From the NCBI RefSeq assembly GCF_001975725.1, contig NZ_CP019434.1, positions 1,079,041-1,143,040 on the forward strand: DNA of 64,000 nt. The letters run 5' to 3'. The stretch comes from Acidihalobacter ferrooxydans. GTDB lineage: Bacteria > Pseudomonadota > Gammaproteobacteria > DSM-5130 > Acidihalobacteraceae. The position numbers and the translations under genes were made by a program. A model generated the notes under the pieces. That model made no database searches and was not told the origin of the DNA. It saw nothing but the letters and a program-made list of their open reading frames with translations. Below, in pieces: positions 15,960-24,114 of this stretch (its first letter is position 1; every line of letters starts with the position of its first letter).

Positions 15960-17029
15960 TGCGCCGGATTCTTGCCACGCTGGGTATCGGGCTGATGGGC
16001 CTCGTCGCGTCGTTCCCGGCCTGGGCGGGTGGCAGCCCGGTCAACAATTACACGCCGGCCGGGATTGTCAGCGGACTGGGGACATTTCTTGGGAATTACG
16101 AGTCGAGCTTCAACCAGGCCGGCATAGCTATGGCCGGTCTGGCCGTGCCCTATGGGTTTGTGATGCTCAAGGCGTTTCTGGTCATTGCCATTATGATCTA
16201 TGGCATCCAGATGATGTTTGATGTGGGGGGGCGAACTTTAGAGCCTTCCAGTTTCTTTATGACGATGTTCTGGTGGGCCACGGTCTTCACGATATTCACG
16301 AATTACAACTGGATTGCTACGCATGTGATCGGGATCATGACCGAGCTGGGGCAGGGGCTCATCGGCGGCGGCCCCTTCCCGAATGCGGCAGGCTTGCAAA
16401 CGATGGCACTGGGATTTCATATCTTCACGTCAGCGGCGGGCGTTATTTCAAGCACGCATGGGCACTGGACCTGGAATCTGGTGCATGACCTGGCGGAACT
16501 TGGCTCTCTGTACGGGTCGAGCTTCAACTTCTTTGTCTCGCTGATCCCATTAACCGTTGTGGCCGGTTTAATTATGGCGGCCGGGTTGGTTTATACGATA
16601 TTCACGTTCAAGTTCGCGTTCTATCTGGCGCTTGCGCTGGGCCTTGGCCCGCTCTTCTTGCCCACGCTGATGTTCAAGTGGACCCGGGAAAGCTTCTTTG
16701 ACGGGTGGTATCAATTCACATGGACGGCGTTGATGTACAAGCTGGCCGGCCCGGCGGTGCTCTCATTGGCGGCCAGCTTTTTCATTCAGCCGCTCAATAC
16801 CGTGACGCAAAACAATTCGGTGTATTCCATCAGCGCATCAACAGGCTGGGTGGTTGTGAACTGGGGGCACGTTTTCACCTCCCTGGTGCTGAGCGTACTG
16901 GCACTATGGTTCATGATCGGAATCGACCGGATTATTTCCACGTTAGCCGCGGGCGCCGCGATGCCAGACGGGTTGGGCGGTTATGCGCAAAAGCTTGCGG
17001 TTAAATCGATGACCGGCGGGATGGGATGA
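15959..17029 (+). CDS. virB6: VirB6/TrbL-family polytopic membrane protein
   Basis: A 356-residue protein with a signal-like N-terminus (LMGLVASFPAWAGG) and about six hydrophobic helices: near residues 55-90, 100-120, 195-240, 250-275 and 300-325. The segment FAFYLALALGLGPLFLPTLMF followed by W-x-x-x-W is characteristic of VirB6/TrbL, the inner-membrane channel component. It follows virB5 with a TAATG overlap. A strong terminator-like hairpin lies 30 bp after its stop, before virB8, which is unusual within a virB operon. Confidence 0.88.
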   Translation: MRRILATLGIGLMGLVASFPAWAGGSPVNNYTPAGIVSGLGTFLGNYESSFNQAGIAMAGLAVPYGFVMLKAFLVIAIMIYGIQMMFDVGGRTLEPSSFFMTMFWWATVFTIFTNYNWIATHVIGIMTELGQGLIGGGPFPNAAGLQTMALGFHIFTSAAGVISSTHGHWTWNLVHDLAELGSLYGSSFNFFVSLIPLTVVAGLIMAAGLVYTIFTFKFAFYLALALGLGPLFLPTLMFKWTRESFFDGWYQFTWTALMYKLAGPAVLSLAASFFIQPLNTVTQNNSVYSISASTGWVVVNWGHVFTSLVLSVLALWFMIGIDRIISTLAAGAAMPDGLGGYAQKLAVKSMTGGMG

Positions 17030-17058
17030 CCGTTCGAAAAATCGGTCTACGGATACCT

Positions 17059-17099
17059 GCGCCTCGATGTTTCTCATGGACATCGAGGCGCGCTTTTTT
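17059..17099 (+). terminator. Rho-independent terminator between virB6 and virB8
   Basis: A perfect 12-bp stem, GCGCCTCGATGT at 17059-17070 and ACATCGAGGCGC at 17080-17091, closes a 9-nt loop and is followed two bases later by TTTTTT. It should end or attenuate transcription from the virB11-B6 half before virB8. Confidence 0.85.
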
Positions 17100-17128
17100 G
17101 GGCTTTTGACCGGCTACAGCAAAGCGTT

Positions 17129-17160
17129 AAAAAAGACCCAAAAACGCGGTTTTTCGAAAA
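17129..17160. promoter_or_regulatory. Shared A-rich palindromic motif upstream of virB8
   Basis: The core AAAAAC-GCG-GTTTTT (17140-17154) is flanked by AAAAAAGACCC on the left and CGAAAA on the right. It lies between the terminator and virB8, 35 bp from the start codon, where a new promoter is needed. Near-identical motifs occur upstream of the parM-like gene (62106-62137) and the FlhD-like gene (49274-49305). Confidence 0.6.
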
Positions 17161-17194
17161 CCTATCACCCAAGCGCCTGCCGCATCATTTCGGC

Positions 17195-17827
17195 ATGGCT
17201 AAATCCACGATTGAACCGATGGCCTGGAAAGGCTTCTTTGAGCGATTCGCTCAACCGCTGTTGCAGCGCGACCGCTTCTTTATCGCGATGATGGGCGCGC
17301 TGGCGGTCGCGCTTGTCGAGGCCGGGGCGCTGGTGGCTCTCATTCCGCTGCACAAGGTTGAGCCGTATGTGATCAAGGTCAATACCAACGGGGCCATTGT
17401 GTCATCCGGTGTCGCGCAGTCATCGGTTCGGCCCAGCACCGCGCAGATCACCTATTGGGTCGGGCAGTTCGCCAAAAACCTGTACACCATCGAGCCCGGC
17501 CAGACACGTGCAAACGTCGCTCAGGCGTATTACCTGACGCAGGGTGCGGCCGTGGGACAGTTCTCCCGCTTCATGGAAAAACATAACCCCGTGCGGTTGC
17601 TCCAAGCCAATCCTGCATTGCGGGTGACGGTCAAGATTCAGGGGGTTTCTGAGATTGCCCGGAATACGGTTTATGTCACCGGCCAGGTCGTCAACCACTT
17701 GACCGGTCGTCGCGCCGCGCTGGGCATGACGGTGAGTTATGCGCTGGCCCCGCCCAAGACGGTCAGCGCAGCGATGAACAATCCACTGGGCATTCATATC
17801 ACCAACTTCGTCATTCAGGAAGGCTGA
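17195..17827 (+). CDS. virB8: VirB8/TrbF-family T4SS assembly protein
   Basis: A 210-residue bitopic inner-membrane protein with one transmembrane helix near residues 30-52 (FIAMMGALAVALVEAGALVALIPL) and a periplasmic NTF2-like domain. KVEPYVIKVN just after the helix, and YTIEPGQTRANVAQAYYLTQG further on, are typical of VirB8/TrbF. VirB8 nucleates core-complex assembly and contacts VirB9 and VirB10. It opens the second transcriptional block behind the hairpin and the shared motif and precedes virB9 with one base between them. Confidence 0.9.
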   Translation: MAKSTIEPMAWKGFFERFAQPLLQRDRFFIAMMGALAVALVEAGALVALIPLHKVEPYVIKVNTNGAIVSSGVAQSSVRPSTAQITYWVGQFAKNLYTIEPGQTRANVAQAYYLTQGAAVGQFSRFMEKHNPVRLLQANPALRVTVKIQGVSEIARNTVYVTGQVVNHLTGRRAALGMTVSYALAPPKTVSAAMNNPLGIHITNFVIQEG

Positions 17828-17828
17828 C

Positions 17829-18674
17829 ATGCGTATTACGAAAACAGGACTACTACTGGCGCTCATGGGGGCCGGCATCGGCGTTGCGCATGCCGCCGCG
17901 ACCGCTTACCCGTCGGCACTTTCAGCGCGTCTCGTGCGGTTTGTCTACGACCCCAATCAGACGTACACGATCTATACGCGGCCCGGCATGGTGACCGACA
18001 TCCGGATTCCAGAGGGTAGTCAGCTGGTCGGTCTGGTGCTGGGTAATACGGTGCAGTGGATCACCAGTGGCCTGGGCAATTCAAACAATGTGTTTATCAA
18101 GCCAGTCGCGCCGGGCCTTGAAACGTCCGCTACGCTGGTGACGACAAAGCGCACGTATCAATTGATGATGGTCTCGCGCGCAAAAGGCCCGTGGTATCAG
18201 CAGGTCAAATTCAATCCGTCAAGCTCCATTGCACTGTACAACCCGCAGGCGGCGATGTCTGTGGCGTCGACGCCTGCAAAGCACACGCCAAAGAAGCCTG
18301 CGCCGTCCACGAAAAATGCTTTTTCGAATATCCCGTTAAGTCAGATGAATTTTGACTGGCATGTTCAGGGCCAGGCGAAATTCGCACCCAGCAAAGTCTT
18401 TTCGACGAGCAACTTTGTGTGGATGGATATACCGTCCAATGCGCCGGCGCCGGTCGTCTTCAGCCGAGACACTGCGAATGCGCCCTGGCATATCGTGAAT
18501 TACAACACGAAGGGTTCGTGGATCGTGGTTCAGGGCACACCGGCGCAGATTCGCTTGCTGGCGAACGGGCATCAGGTTGTCGTGTCACAAGGCGCACAGG
18601 CCTCCAACACCTCGAATGCCGGGCAAAACAACAACGATGTTTTTAATCCGTTCGGTAACCGGAGCCACCACTGA
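17829..18674 (+). CDS. virB9: VirB9/TrbG-family T4SS outer-membrane core protein
   Basis: A 281-residue periplasmic protein with a signal peptide ending near VAHAAATA. The N-terminal domain (RLVRFVYDPNQTYTIYTRPG, IRIPEGSQLVGLVLG, VFIKPVAPGLETSATLVTTKRTYQL) is the VirB9/TrbG beta fold; the linker carries KHTPKKPAPST; the C-terminal domain (FDWHVQGQAKFAPSKVF, FVWMDIPSNAPAPVVF) binds VirB10 and VirB7. Its stop overlaps the start of virB10. No separate virB7 lipoprotein is evident; the lipoprotein at 19888 could fill that place. Confidence 0.92.
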   Translation: MRITKTGLLLALMGAGIGVAHAAATAYPSALSARLVRFVYDPNQTYTIYTRPGMVTDIRIPEGSQLVGLVLGNTVQWITSGLGNSNNVFIKPVAPGLETSATLVTTKRTYQLMMVSRAKGPWYQQVKFNPSSSIALYNPQAAMSVASTPAKHTPKKPAPSTKNAFSNIPLSQMNFDWHVQGQAKFAPSKVFSTSNFVWMDIPSNAPAPVVFSRDTANAPWHIVNYNTKGSWIVVQGTPAQIRLLANGHQVVVSQGAQASNTSNAGQNNNDVFNPFGNRSHH

Positions 18675-19891
18675 TGTTGCGCCCAAAAAATCGGCGTCAA
18701 GAACCGCCGCAGCCACAGGACGATGATTTTCGCACAGGTGGTGGCTTGCCGACGCGAACCCTTCCCATACTGTTGGCCGGGTTCGCAATCGTCGTGGCAC
18801 TGATTATCGCGCTGACCGGCCCGCGCAGCACACCCGCGCCAACTCCTGTCAAGCGGGTGCAGGCACCGCCGCAGGTTCAGCAAAAACCTTCGCAGTCAGA
18901 ATTGCAGCGATTGCTCGGCAGTCTGTCCGGCAAACAGGCTTCATCTCAAGACAGCAAAACAGCCGTGCCCAATCCGGTTCAGTCGCTGGTGCCTACGCCG
19001 TCCGCACTTGAACGGCACAAGGCGAACAAAGGCAATGTCGCGGCAAGCGGATTGGTGGCGCTCACCGGGCCTGGCGCATCGTCTCCGGCGCCGACGGTTA
19101 CGTCAGCTTCAAGCACCACCCCTGGAAACGCGCTACCCAGCGCGGCGGCGCTGGCGAAATCGTTGTCAGGCAATAACACGTCAGGGCTTTCCGCGCTGGC
19201 GGCGCTGGCGGCGCAAAAAAAGGCTTCTGCCGCAGACAATGCACAGCATTTTTTGTCCAGCACGCAGGCCCAGGCTGGAAGCGGTTACGGGCCTGTCGCG
19301 CATGTGCTCCCGAAACTCAAGGGTGCCGTGCTATACCCCGGCGTGATGTTGCCGGCCACCACGATCACGGCGGTCAATACACAACTGCCTGGTACGGTGA
19401 TTGCGCAAGTCACTAACACCGTGTACGGCCGCAACGGGCGCGTCGCAATACCGGCTGGCGCGCGGCTGGTGGGGCGGTACGACACCTCGATTACGAATGG
19501 GCAGACACGCATCCTGGTTGCCTTTCAGCGCCTGATTTTCCCGGACGGCAGAGAAATCGTCCTGGGCAATTCACAGGCTACAGGCGGGCAAGGCGCGGCC
19601 GGCGTCAAGGGCAGCGTCAACAACCATTTCTTCACGATGCTCGGCTCAAGTTTGCTGGTTGCCTTGATCGATCAGGGCGTTGCAAGCATTGGCCCCAGCC
19701 AGTCGGTGACTTCGGTGACCGGGACATCTGCCAGTTCGCCGGTTCAAGCCGGCGCACAGGTGTTCGCCAACGGGGTGAACAACGTGTTGTCACCCTATGA
19801 AAACATGCGTCCAACCGCCGTCATTCCGGCAGGGACTCCCATCAACATTCTGGTCAATAAAACCATCGTCATGCCGGAGGCACATTCATGA
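18674..19891 (+). CDS. virB10: VirB10/TrbI-family T4SS core-complex protein
   Basis: A 405-residue protein spanning both membranes. A single N-terminal helix (LPILLAGFAIVVALIIALTG, residues 34-53) is followed by a Pro/Gln/Ser-rich linker to about residue 210 and then the conserved TrbI domain: GVMLPATTITAVNTQLPG, VTNTVYGRNGRVAIPAGARL and FPDGREIVLGNSQATG. The antenna-type segment with LLVALIDQGV follows. The C-terminus ends in PAGTPINILVNKTIVMP, a VirB10 hallmark. It overlaps the next gene (19888) by 4 bp, tying the T4SS genes to the pilus genes. Confidence 0.93.
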   Translation: MLRPKNRRQEPPQPQDDDFRTGGGLPTRTLPILLAGFAIVVALIIALTGPRSTPAPTPVKRVQAPPQVQQKPSQSELQRLLGSLSGKQASSQDSKTAVPNPVQSLVPTPSALERHKANKGNVAASGLVALTGPGASSPAPTVTSASSTTPGNALPSAAALAKSLSGNNTSGLSALAALAAQKKASAADNAQHFLSSTQAQAGSGYGPVAHVLPKLKGAVLYPGVMLPATTITAVNTQLPGTVIAQVTNTVYGRNGRVAIPAGARLVGRYDTSITNGQTRILVAFQRLIFPDGREIVLGNSQATGGQGAAGVKGSVNNHFFTMLGSSLLVALIDQGVASIGPSQSVTSVTGTSASSPVQAGAQVFANGVNNVLSPYENMRPTAVIPAGTPINILVNKTIVMPEAHS

Positions 19892-20967
19892 ACCTGGCTC
19901 CAAAAATCCTGATGTCTGCGTGCGCGGCAGCTACGCTGGCCGGTTGCGCCACCGCCCGGCCGCCCGTCATGCAGCCGAGTCCCATTAGCGGATACACCAT
20001 CGGCTATCGCATCCTCAATCCAGCCAAAGGAACATCGGTTGCGGCCAGTGTTGTCAGCGGCGAAAACAAGACCTGGATATCGCTGCCCAAGGGCGTGACC
20101 CTGCTTCAGGCCAATGCCGACGGGCGCCCAGTCACGGTTCAGCGACAAGGTCCGTACTGGGTCGCGCCGACCGTGGCGACGCTCTGGAAGCTCTACACCA
20201 ACGCCGGGCCGGTCGAGGCCATGGCGCCGGCATCGGTGGGCGTCATTCTCGCCGCTGAAAAACAGCACAAGGCCGAACAGCCGCATTATGTATGGCAGAC
20301 GCGCACAGACCATGTGGCGTTCACTCAAGGCGCGGCGCTAACCCACGCAGGCCAGCAAACGCTCCGTCATTTGGCCGGCGTGCTGAATCAAGCCCACAAG
20401 GTTGATTGGGTGCGGGTCAGCGGTCAAACCACGCCGTCTGGAACGGTGGCCGAAAACGCCCGTATCGGTGCGCAGCGCGCGGCCGTGGTCAGCGACTGGC
20501 TCAAGGCGCACGGTGTTTCAGCGGTGGAGGATAGGGGCTGGGTGCGCGGCGGCGACCGCAAGGCGGCCTTGATCGTCGCACGCTATCAAACGCAGATGAA
20601 GCCGCCCGTCAAGGTGGCCGCCAAACCGATGCCCCCGGTGAAGGTGGCAACAAAGGTTGCGCCACCGGTCAAGGCAATCGCGAAACCGTCGGTTACCCAT
20701 GCGGTCACGTTGTCTCAGAAAGCGTCGCACTCACTGGTGTTTACCACGCATCCGGGCGATTTGCTCTCGCAGGACATGGGCGCATTTCTCAAGGCACACG
20801 GCTGGTCGTTGGTCTGGCGTGATCACTACGACTACGCCCTGCAATATGCCGCTCAGTTCAAGGCGCAGACCCTGACGGATCTGCTGCAAAAAGTCGTGCA
20901 GCGCTATGGAATTCGCATCGTTTTGTACAAGCAAAATCATGTTGCCGTCGTGGAGGCCGGTCGATGA
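19888..20967 (+). CDS. PilL-like lipoprotein with OmpA-like and TcpQ-like regions
   Basis: A 359-residue lipoprotein: the signal peptide ends at a lipobox LAGCATA. Residues 35-120 resemble the beta fold of VirB9-type N-termini. Residues about 140-230 resemble an OmpA-like peptidoglycan-binding domain (VAFTQGAALTHAGQQTL, ARIGAQRAAVVSDWL). A repetitive Lys/Pro/Val spacer (KPMPPVKVATKVAPPVK) leads to a C-terminal domain from about 290 (FLKAHGWSLVWRDHYDY, TLTDLLQKVVQRYGIRIVLY) like TcpQ and the end of R64 PilL, which help secretin assembly. It joins virB10 and the secretin gene with 4-bp overlaps at both ends. Confidence 0.75.
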   Translation: MNLAPKILMSACAAATLAGCATARPPVMQPSPISGYTIGYRILNPAKGTSVAASVVSGENKTWISLPKGVTLLQANADGRPVTVQRQGPYWVAPTVATLWKLYTNAGPVEAMAPASVGVILAAEKQHKAEQPHYVWQTRTDHVAFTQGAALTHAGQQTLRHLAGVLNQAHKVDWVRVSGQTTPSGTVAENARIGAQRAAVVSDWLKAHGVSAVEDRGWVRGGDRKAALIVARYQTQMKPPVKVAAKPMPPVKVATKVAPPVKAIAKPSVTHAVTLSQKASHSLVFTTHPGDLLSQDMGAFLKAHGWSLVWRDHYDYALQYAAQFKAQTLTDLLQKVVQRYGIRIVLYKQNHVAVVEAGR

Positions 20968-22532
20968 ATAGGACACGAAAGACACTCGTAATGACTGCCG
21001 TGGGTCTGGCGCTGGGTGGCTGCGCGCAAACGCCTGCTTTGCATGCGCTGACGACACAGCAGTCTGCGTTGCAACAACAGGCGCAGCAATCGGCGCAATC
21101 GCCGTCTCTGGTGGCTACGCGCAATCAGGCCTATGTCGCGCCGACCAAGGTCGACTATCAGGCCCCGCAGGATACGGTGAGCCTGCAGGCCAGCGGGCTT
21201 CCGTTGGCGCAAGCCTTACGTCAAGCGATTCCGGCCGGATGGTCGCTGTCGTTTGAAGGTGGCACTGATCCTAACCAGGGGGTATCGGTCAGCCTCAATG
21301 GCGTATCGCGCAACAGTGCAATTCGTCAAACGGCCATGGCCGGCGGCGATGTCGCGGTCATTGAGTCAACCCGGCGTTCGGTGATTATTGCCAAGCGGGC
21401 GACCTATACCTACCGGGTTCCGATGGGTCTGTTGAACGGGCAGTCCGCAAACCTGAGCGTGTCTTCATCGTCCACCCTCAGTGGCGGCTCGTCGGGCGGC
21501 AGTTCTTCCGGCGGTTCTTCCATGGGCGGCGCCCCAGGCGGTAGCAGCGGGGGCAGCAGTGGCGGCGGCAACGGTTCCTCGTTCAGCGTCACCGGGGGCA
21601 CGGCTTCGTCCGGCTTTGTCAGTACGGTGAAGTCTCTGGCCGGGGAAAACGGCGTCGTCAGCATTGACCCCTCGACGGGGCTGGTCTCGGTGACTGCCGG
21701 TGCCGGAGGCCTGATGCGCACGCAGCGCTATATCGATGCATACACGAAAGCGGCTAACACAAAGGTCGAAATTCACGCGGCAATCCTTCAGGTGCAGCTC
21801 AACCGCGGCATCAGCACGGGGATCAAGTGGAATCGTCTGTTCAATGCGGCCGGCTCGCTCAGTGCTTCGCTGTCCGCCGCGCAACCGGCCTTGGGACAGG
21901 TCGTATCCGGTGCATCAACCACGGCGTTTTCCATCACCAAGACGGGTACCGACCTCAATGGCATCATTCAGGCGCTGCAAAAGGTCACAACTGTCAGGGT
22001 GGTCACCAAGCCCTGGCTGGTTGCCACCAACGGAACGCCTGCGACCATCAATTCGGGCACTCAGGTGCCCTATGTGGGCAGCATTACAAACAGCGTCAGC
22101 GGCCTGTCGGGGACTTCGTCGACCGGCAGTTCCTTGAGCTACGCCAACAATGGTGTGGCGCTGAGCTTTATCCCGCAAGTGCTTGGGCATGGCTGGGTTC
22201 AGATGGCGGTCATGCCATCGCTGTCGACCATCGAGCGGTTTGACACCTTCAACGTCAGCGGCCAGACACTGACCGGGCCGGTGCTCCAGCAGCGCCAGGC
22301 ATTTGTGCGGTTGCTCATGAAGTCGGGACAGACCGTCATCATGGGCGGGTCAATCTCGAACTCGGCCATCCAGCAGACCGGCGGAATCCCCGGCTTGTCG
22401 CGTATTCCGGTGCTCGGCGGTCTGTTTGGTAACTACGGACAAGGTCACGACCGCACCCAACTGGTCATTCTGGTGCGCGCCAAGGTCATTCCGGCGCCGG
22501 CGATCAACCCACTGGTTGGCGAGACACTGTGA
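20964..22532 (+). CDS. pilN: PilN-family type IVb pilus secretin
   Basis: A 522-residue outer-membrane lipoprotein (lipobox LGGCAQ). An N-terminal domain with TVSLQASGLPLAQALRQAIP and a second N-domain are interrupted by a striking Gly/Ser-rich run at residues about 170-215. The secretin domain follows: VEIHAAILQVQLNRGISTGI, LQKVTTVRVVTKPWLVATNG, INSGTQVPYVGSI, and the family signature IPVLGGLFGNYGQGHDRTQLVILVRAKVI. Secretins form the gated pore for the pilus. R64 PilN is the closest named relative. The gene overlaps its upstream neighbour by 4 bp and abuts the next as TGATG. Confidence 0.9.
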   Translation: MNRTRKTLVMTAVGLALGGCAQTPALHALTTQQSALQQQAQQSAQSPSLVATRNQAYVAPTKVDYQAPQDTVSLQASGLPLAQALRQAIPAGWSLSFEGGTDPNQGVSVSLNGVSRNSAIRQTAMAGGDVAVIESTRRSVIIAKRATYTYRVPMGLLNGQSANLSVSSSSTLSGGSSGGSSSGGSSMGGAPGGSSGGSSGGGNGSSFSVTGGTASSGFVSTVKSLAGENGVVSIDPSTGLVSVTAGAGGLMRTQRYIDAYTKAANTKVEIHAAILQVQLNRGISTGIKWNRLFNAAGSLSASLSAAQPALGQVVSGASTTAFSITKTGTDLNGIIQALQKVTTVRVVTKPWLVATNGTPATINSGTQVPYVGSITNSVSGLSGTSSTGSSLSYANNGVALSFIPQVLGHGWVQMAVMPSLSTIERFDTFNVSGQTLTGPVLQQRQAFVRLLMKSGQTVIMGGSISNSAIQQTGGIPGLSRIPVLGGLFGNYGQGHDRTQLVILVRAKVIPAPAINPLVGETL

Positions 22533-23617
22533 TGCGGCGGCCCGAATTGAACCTCAACCTCAAGCGCAAGCGCAAGCGCGATGGTCGCCCTGTGCTGGCG
22601 GCGCAGATCGCGGATACCTGGCGGTTCTGGGCGCTTGACGGCGATCAATGGGCTTCGGTGGATGCACCGCTCGCCGGCGATACGCTCTGGCGTGTGGCCG
22701 AATACGATGCGCTTGCACTGCATGAGGGCCGGCGCAAGGCGGGACTGAACCGGATAGGACTTGAGATGATCAAGTCCAAACCCGCCATCATGCGCCTGGG
22801 CCAATGGGCGGCGTTTGCGCCGGCAGACAGTGTGACGCTGCACGGGCATGCGGTTCAACCCATTGCGCTGACGCTGATGCGGCGTTTGCCCGAGATGACT
22901 GCTCCGGCCTTGTTGCGGCTCAAGCTGCCGGACGGGTACACGGCATTCGCTTTATATATGCGCGACAAGAGCGTCAGGGGCTGGGTGCTCAGCGGCGCCG
23001 AAGACGTGTCGGTCACCGAGCAACAGATCCTCCAGAAAGCCGGGCTGACCGACGCACCGGGAATCGACCTGCCGGATGTCGCGACGTTAATCGCGCAGGC
23101 GACCGGTGTCCGGCCCTTTCCGACCGAACCCGAATGGGGCGGTTTGCCGGTTTCGGTGTATCGCAAAGCCTATGTCGCGGTCACCGCGGTAGTGCTTGCG
23201 ATGGCGGCCCTGTACTGGATTAAGGGACAGGCCGCGCAAACAGCCGCTCACGCGCACGCAACGGCTGTCGACGCACAGCATGCCGTGGCGCTGCGCACGC
23301 TGGAAAAGTGGGATTTGCATCATGCACTGGCCTTGGCGAAGCGTTCCAGCCTTGATCCGACCGCCTTGTTTGCCGCAGCTCGCGCGGTCTACCTGCCGGG
23401 GAGCCAGGTCTCACTCACACAGGGCGGGAAAGAATTGGTCGTGGAATTGGCGCAGGTCTCGCTAGCCCCGATTGGAAACGGCCGATGGACGCCGCGTTCG
23501 GCCATCGAGGCCGGCATGGCGCATCCGGCGCCGCAAGGCTGGCGTCTGACCAAGCTGGTGCGCAACGGGCAGGGCGGGTATGCGCTGGTCTACAAGCAAC
23601 AAGGGGGCCGCCCATGA
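22532..23617 (+). CDS. PilO-like type IVb pilus inner-membrane protein
   Basis: A 361-residue bitopic protein. The cytoplasmic N-terminal domain (WRFWALDGDQWASVD, GLEMIKSKPAIMRLGQWAAF) is followed by a single helix near residues 211-227 (AYVAVTAVVLAMAALYW), then a coiled coil rich in Ala/His and a periplasmic end (GWRLTKLVRNGQGGYALVYK). Position directly after the secretin and this topology match R64 PilO. It likely forms the alignment subcomplex between the ATPase platform and the secretin. Family assignment rests on synteny more than on motifs. Confidence 0.6.
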   Translation: MRRPELNLNLKRKRKRDGRPVLAAQIADTWRFWALDGDQWASVDAPLAGDTLWRVAEYDALALHEGRRKAGLNRIGLEMIKSKPAIMRLGQWAAFAPADSVTLHGHAVQPIALTLMRRLPEMTAPALLRLKLPDGYTAFALYMRDKSVRGWVLSGAEDVSVTEQQILQKAGLTDAPGIDLPDVATLIAQATGVRPFPTEPEWGGLPVSVYRKAYVAVTAVVLAMAALYWIKGQAAQTAAHAHATAVDAQHAVALRTLEKWDLHHALALAKRSSLDPTALFAAARAVYLPGSQVSLTQGGKELVVELAQVSLAPIGNGRWTPRSAIEAGMAHPAPQGWRLTKLVRNGQGGYALVYKQQGGRP

Positions 23618-24114
23618 AGTCGCTACCGCGTCAAACAGCCTGGGTGGTCGGCACCGTGTTGCTTGTGCTGGCCGCTGTTTTGTACCACATGGGTTCCAGC
23701 GCCACCGATGCCGCGCAACAACGCGCAGCGCAGGCGGACACCGTTCGATTGAAGTCAACCATTAATCCGCGCCTGGCGACTGAGCGGAAAGTGCAGACCG
23801 CCAGCCTGCAAACCGCGCTGGTGCTGTCTGCCCTGAAAAAAACCGCCGCCATCACCCGAGTGAGCGAGACGCAGATTTCCATCTCGGGGATGTTTCAAAA
23901 CGCATCGAATCAGCAAGACCTTGAAGCGGCGGCTAAAAGCGCCCCAGGCATGCCGGGTCTGAAGGTCGTCAGCGTGCGTATCTCCGGCAGTTGGCAGACC
24001 CTTCCCGGACTGCGGGCGTGGCTGGCAACGCTCGACACTCGACCTGTGCGGATCACCTCGCTGGATGTGTCTCAGGGATCGTTCATCATGGGGTTCAATA
24101 TCTATGGCCGATGA
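23614..24114 (+). CDS. Bitopic pilus-assembly protein
   Basis: A 166-residue protein with one N-terminal helix (TAWVVGTVLLVLAAVLYHMG) and a small periplasmic domain (AITRVSETQISISGMFQNAS, SVRISGSWQTLPGLRAWLATL, ITSLDVSQGSFIMGFNIYGR). The domain with its repeated beta pattern and a D-x-x-x-x-x-x-M-x-F-x-I-Y-G end resembles PilO/GspM-type ferredoxin-like domains. It overlaps the PilO-like gene by 4 bp and the ATPase gene by 11 bp. I infer a partner of the PilO-like protein; no exact R64 homologue is recognised. Confidence 0.5.
   Translation: MKSLPRQTAWVVGTVLLVLAAVLYHMGSSATDAAQQRAAQADTVRLKSTINPRLATERKVQTASLQTALVLSALKKTAAITRVSETQISISGMFQNASNQQDLEAAAKSAPGMPGLKVVSVRISGSWQTLPGLRAWLATLDTRPVRITSLDVSQGSFIMGFNIYGR

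Noticed and set aside
17067-17291. 74-residue plus frame between virB6 and virB8
   Set aside because: It lies over the terminator hairpin and overlaps virB8 out of frame; no SD.
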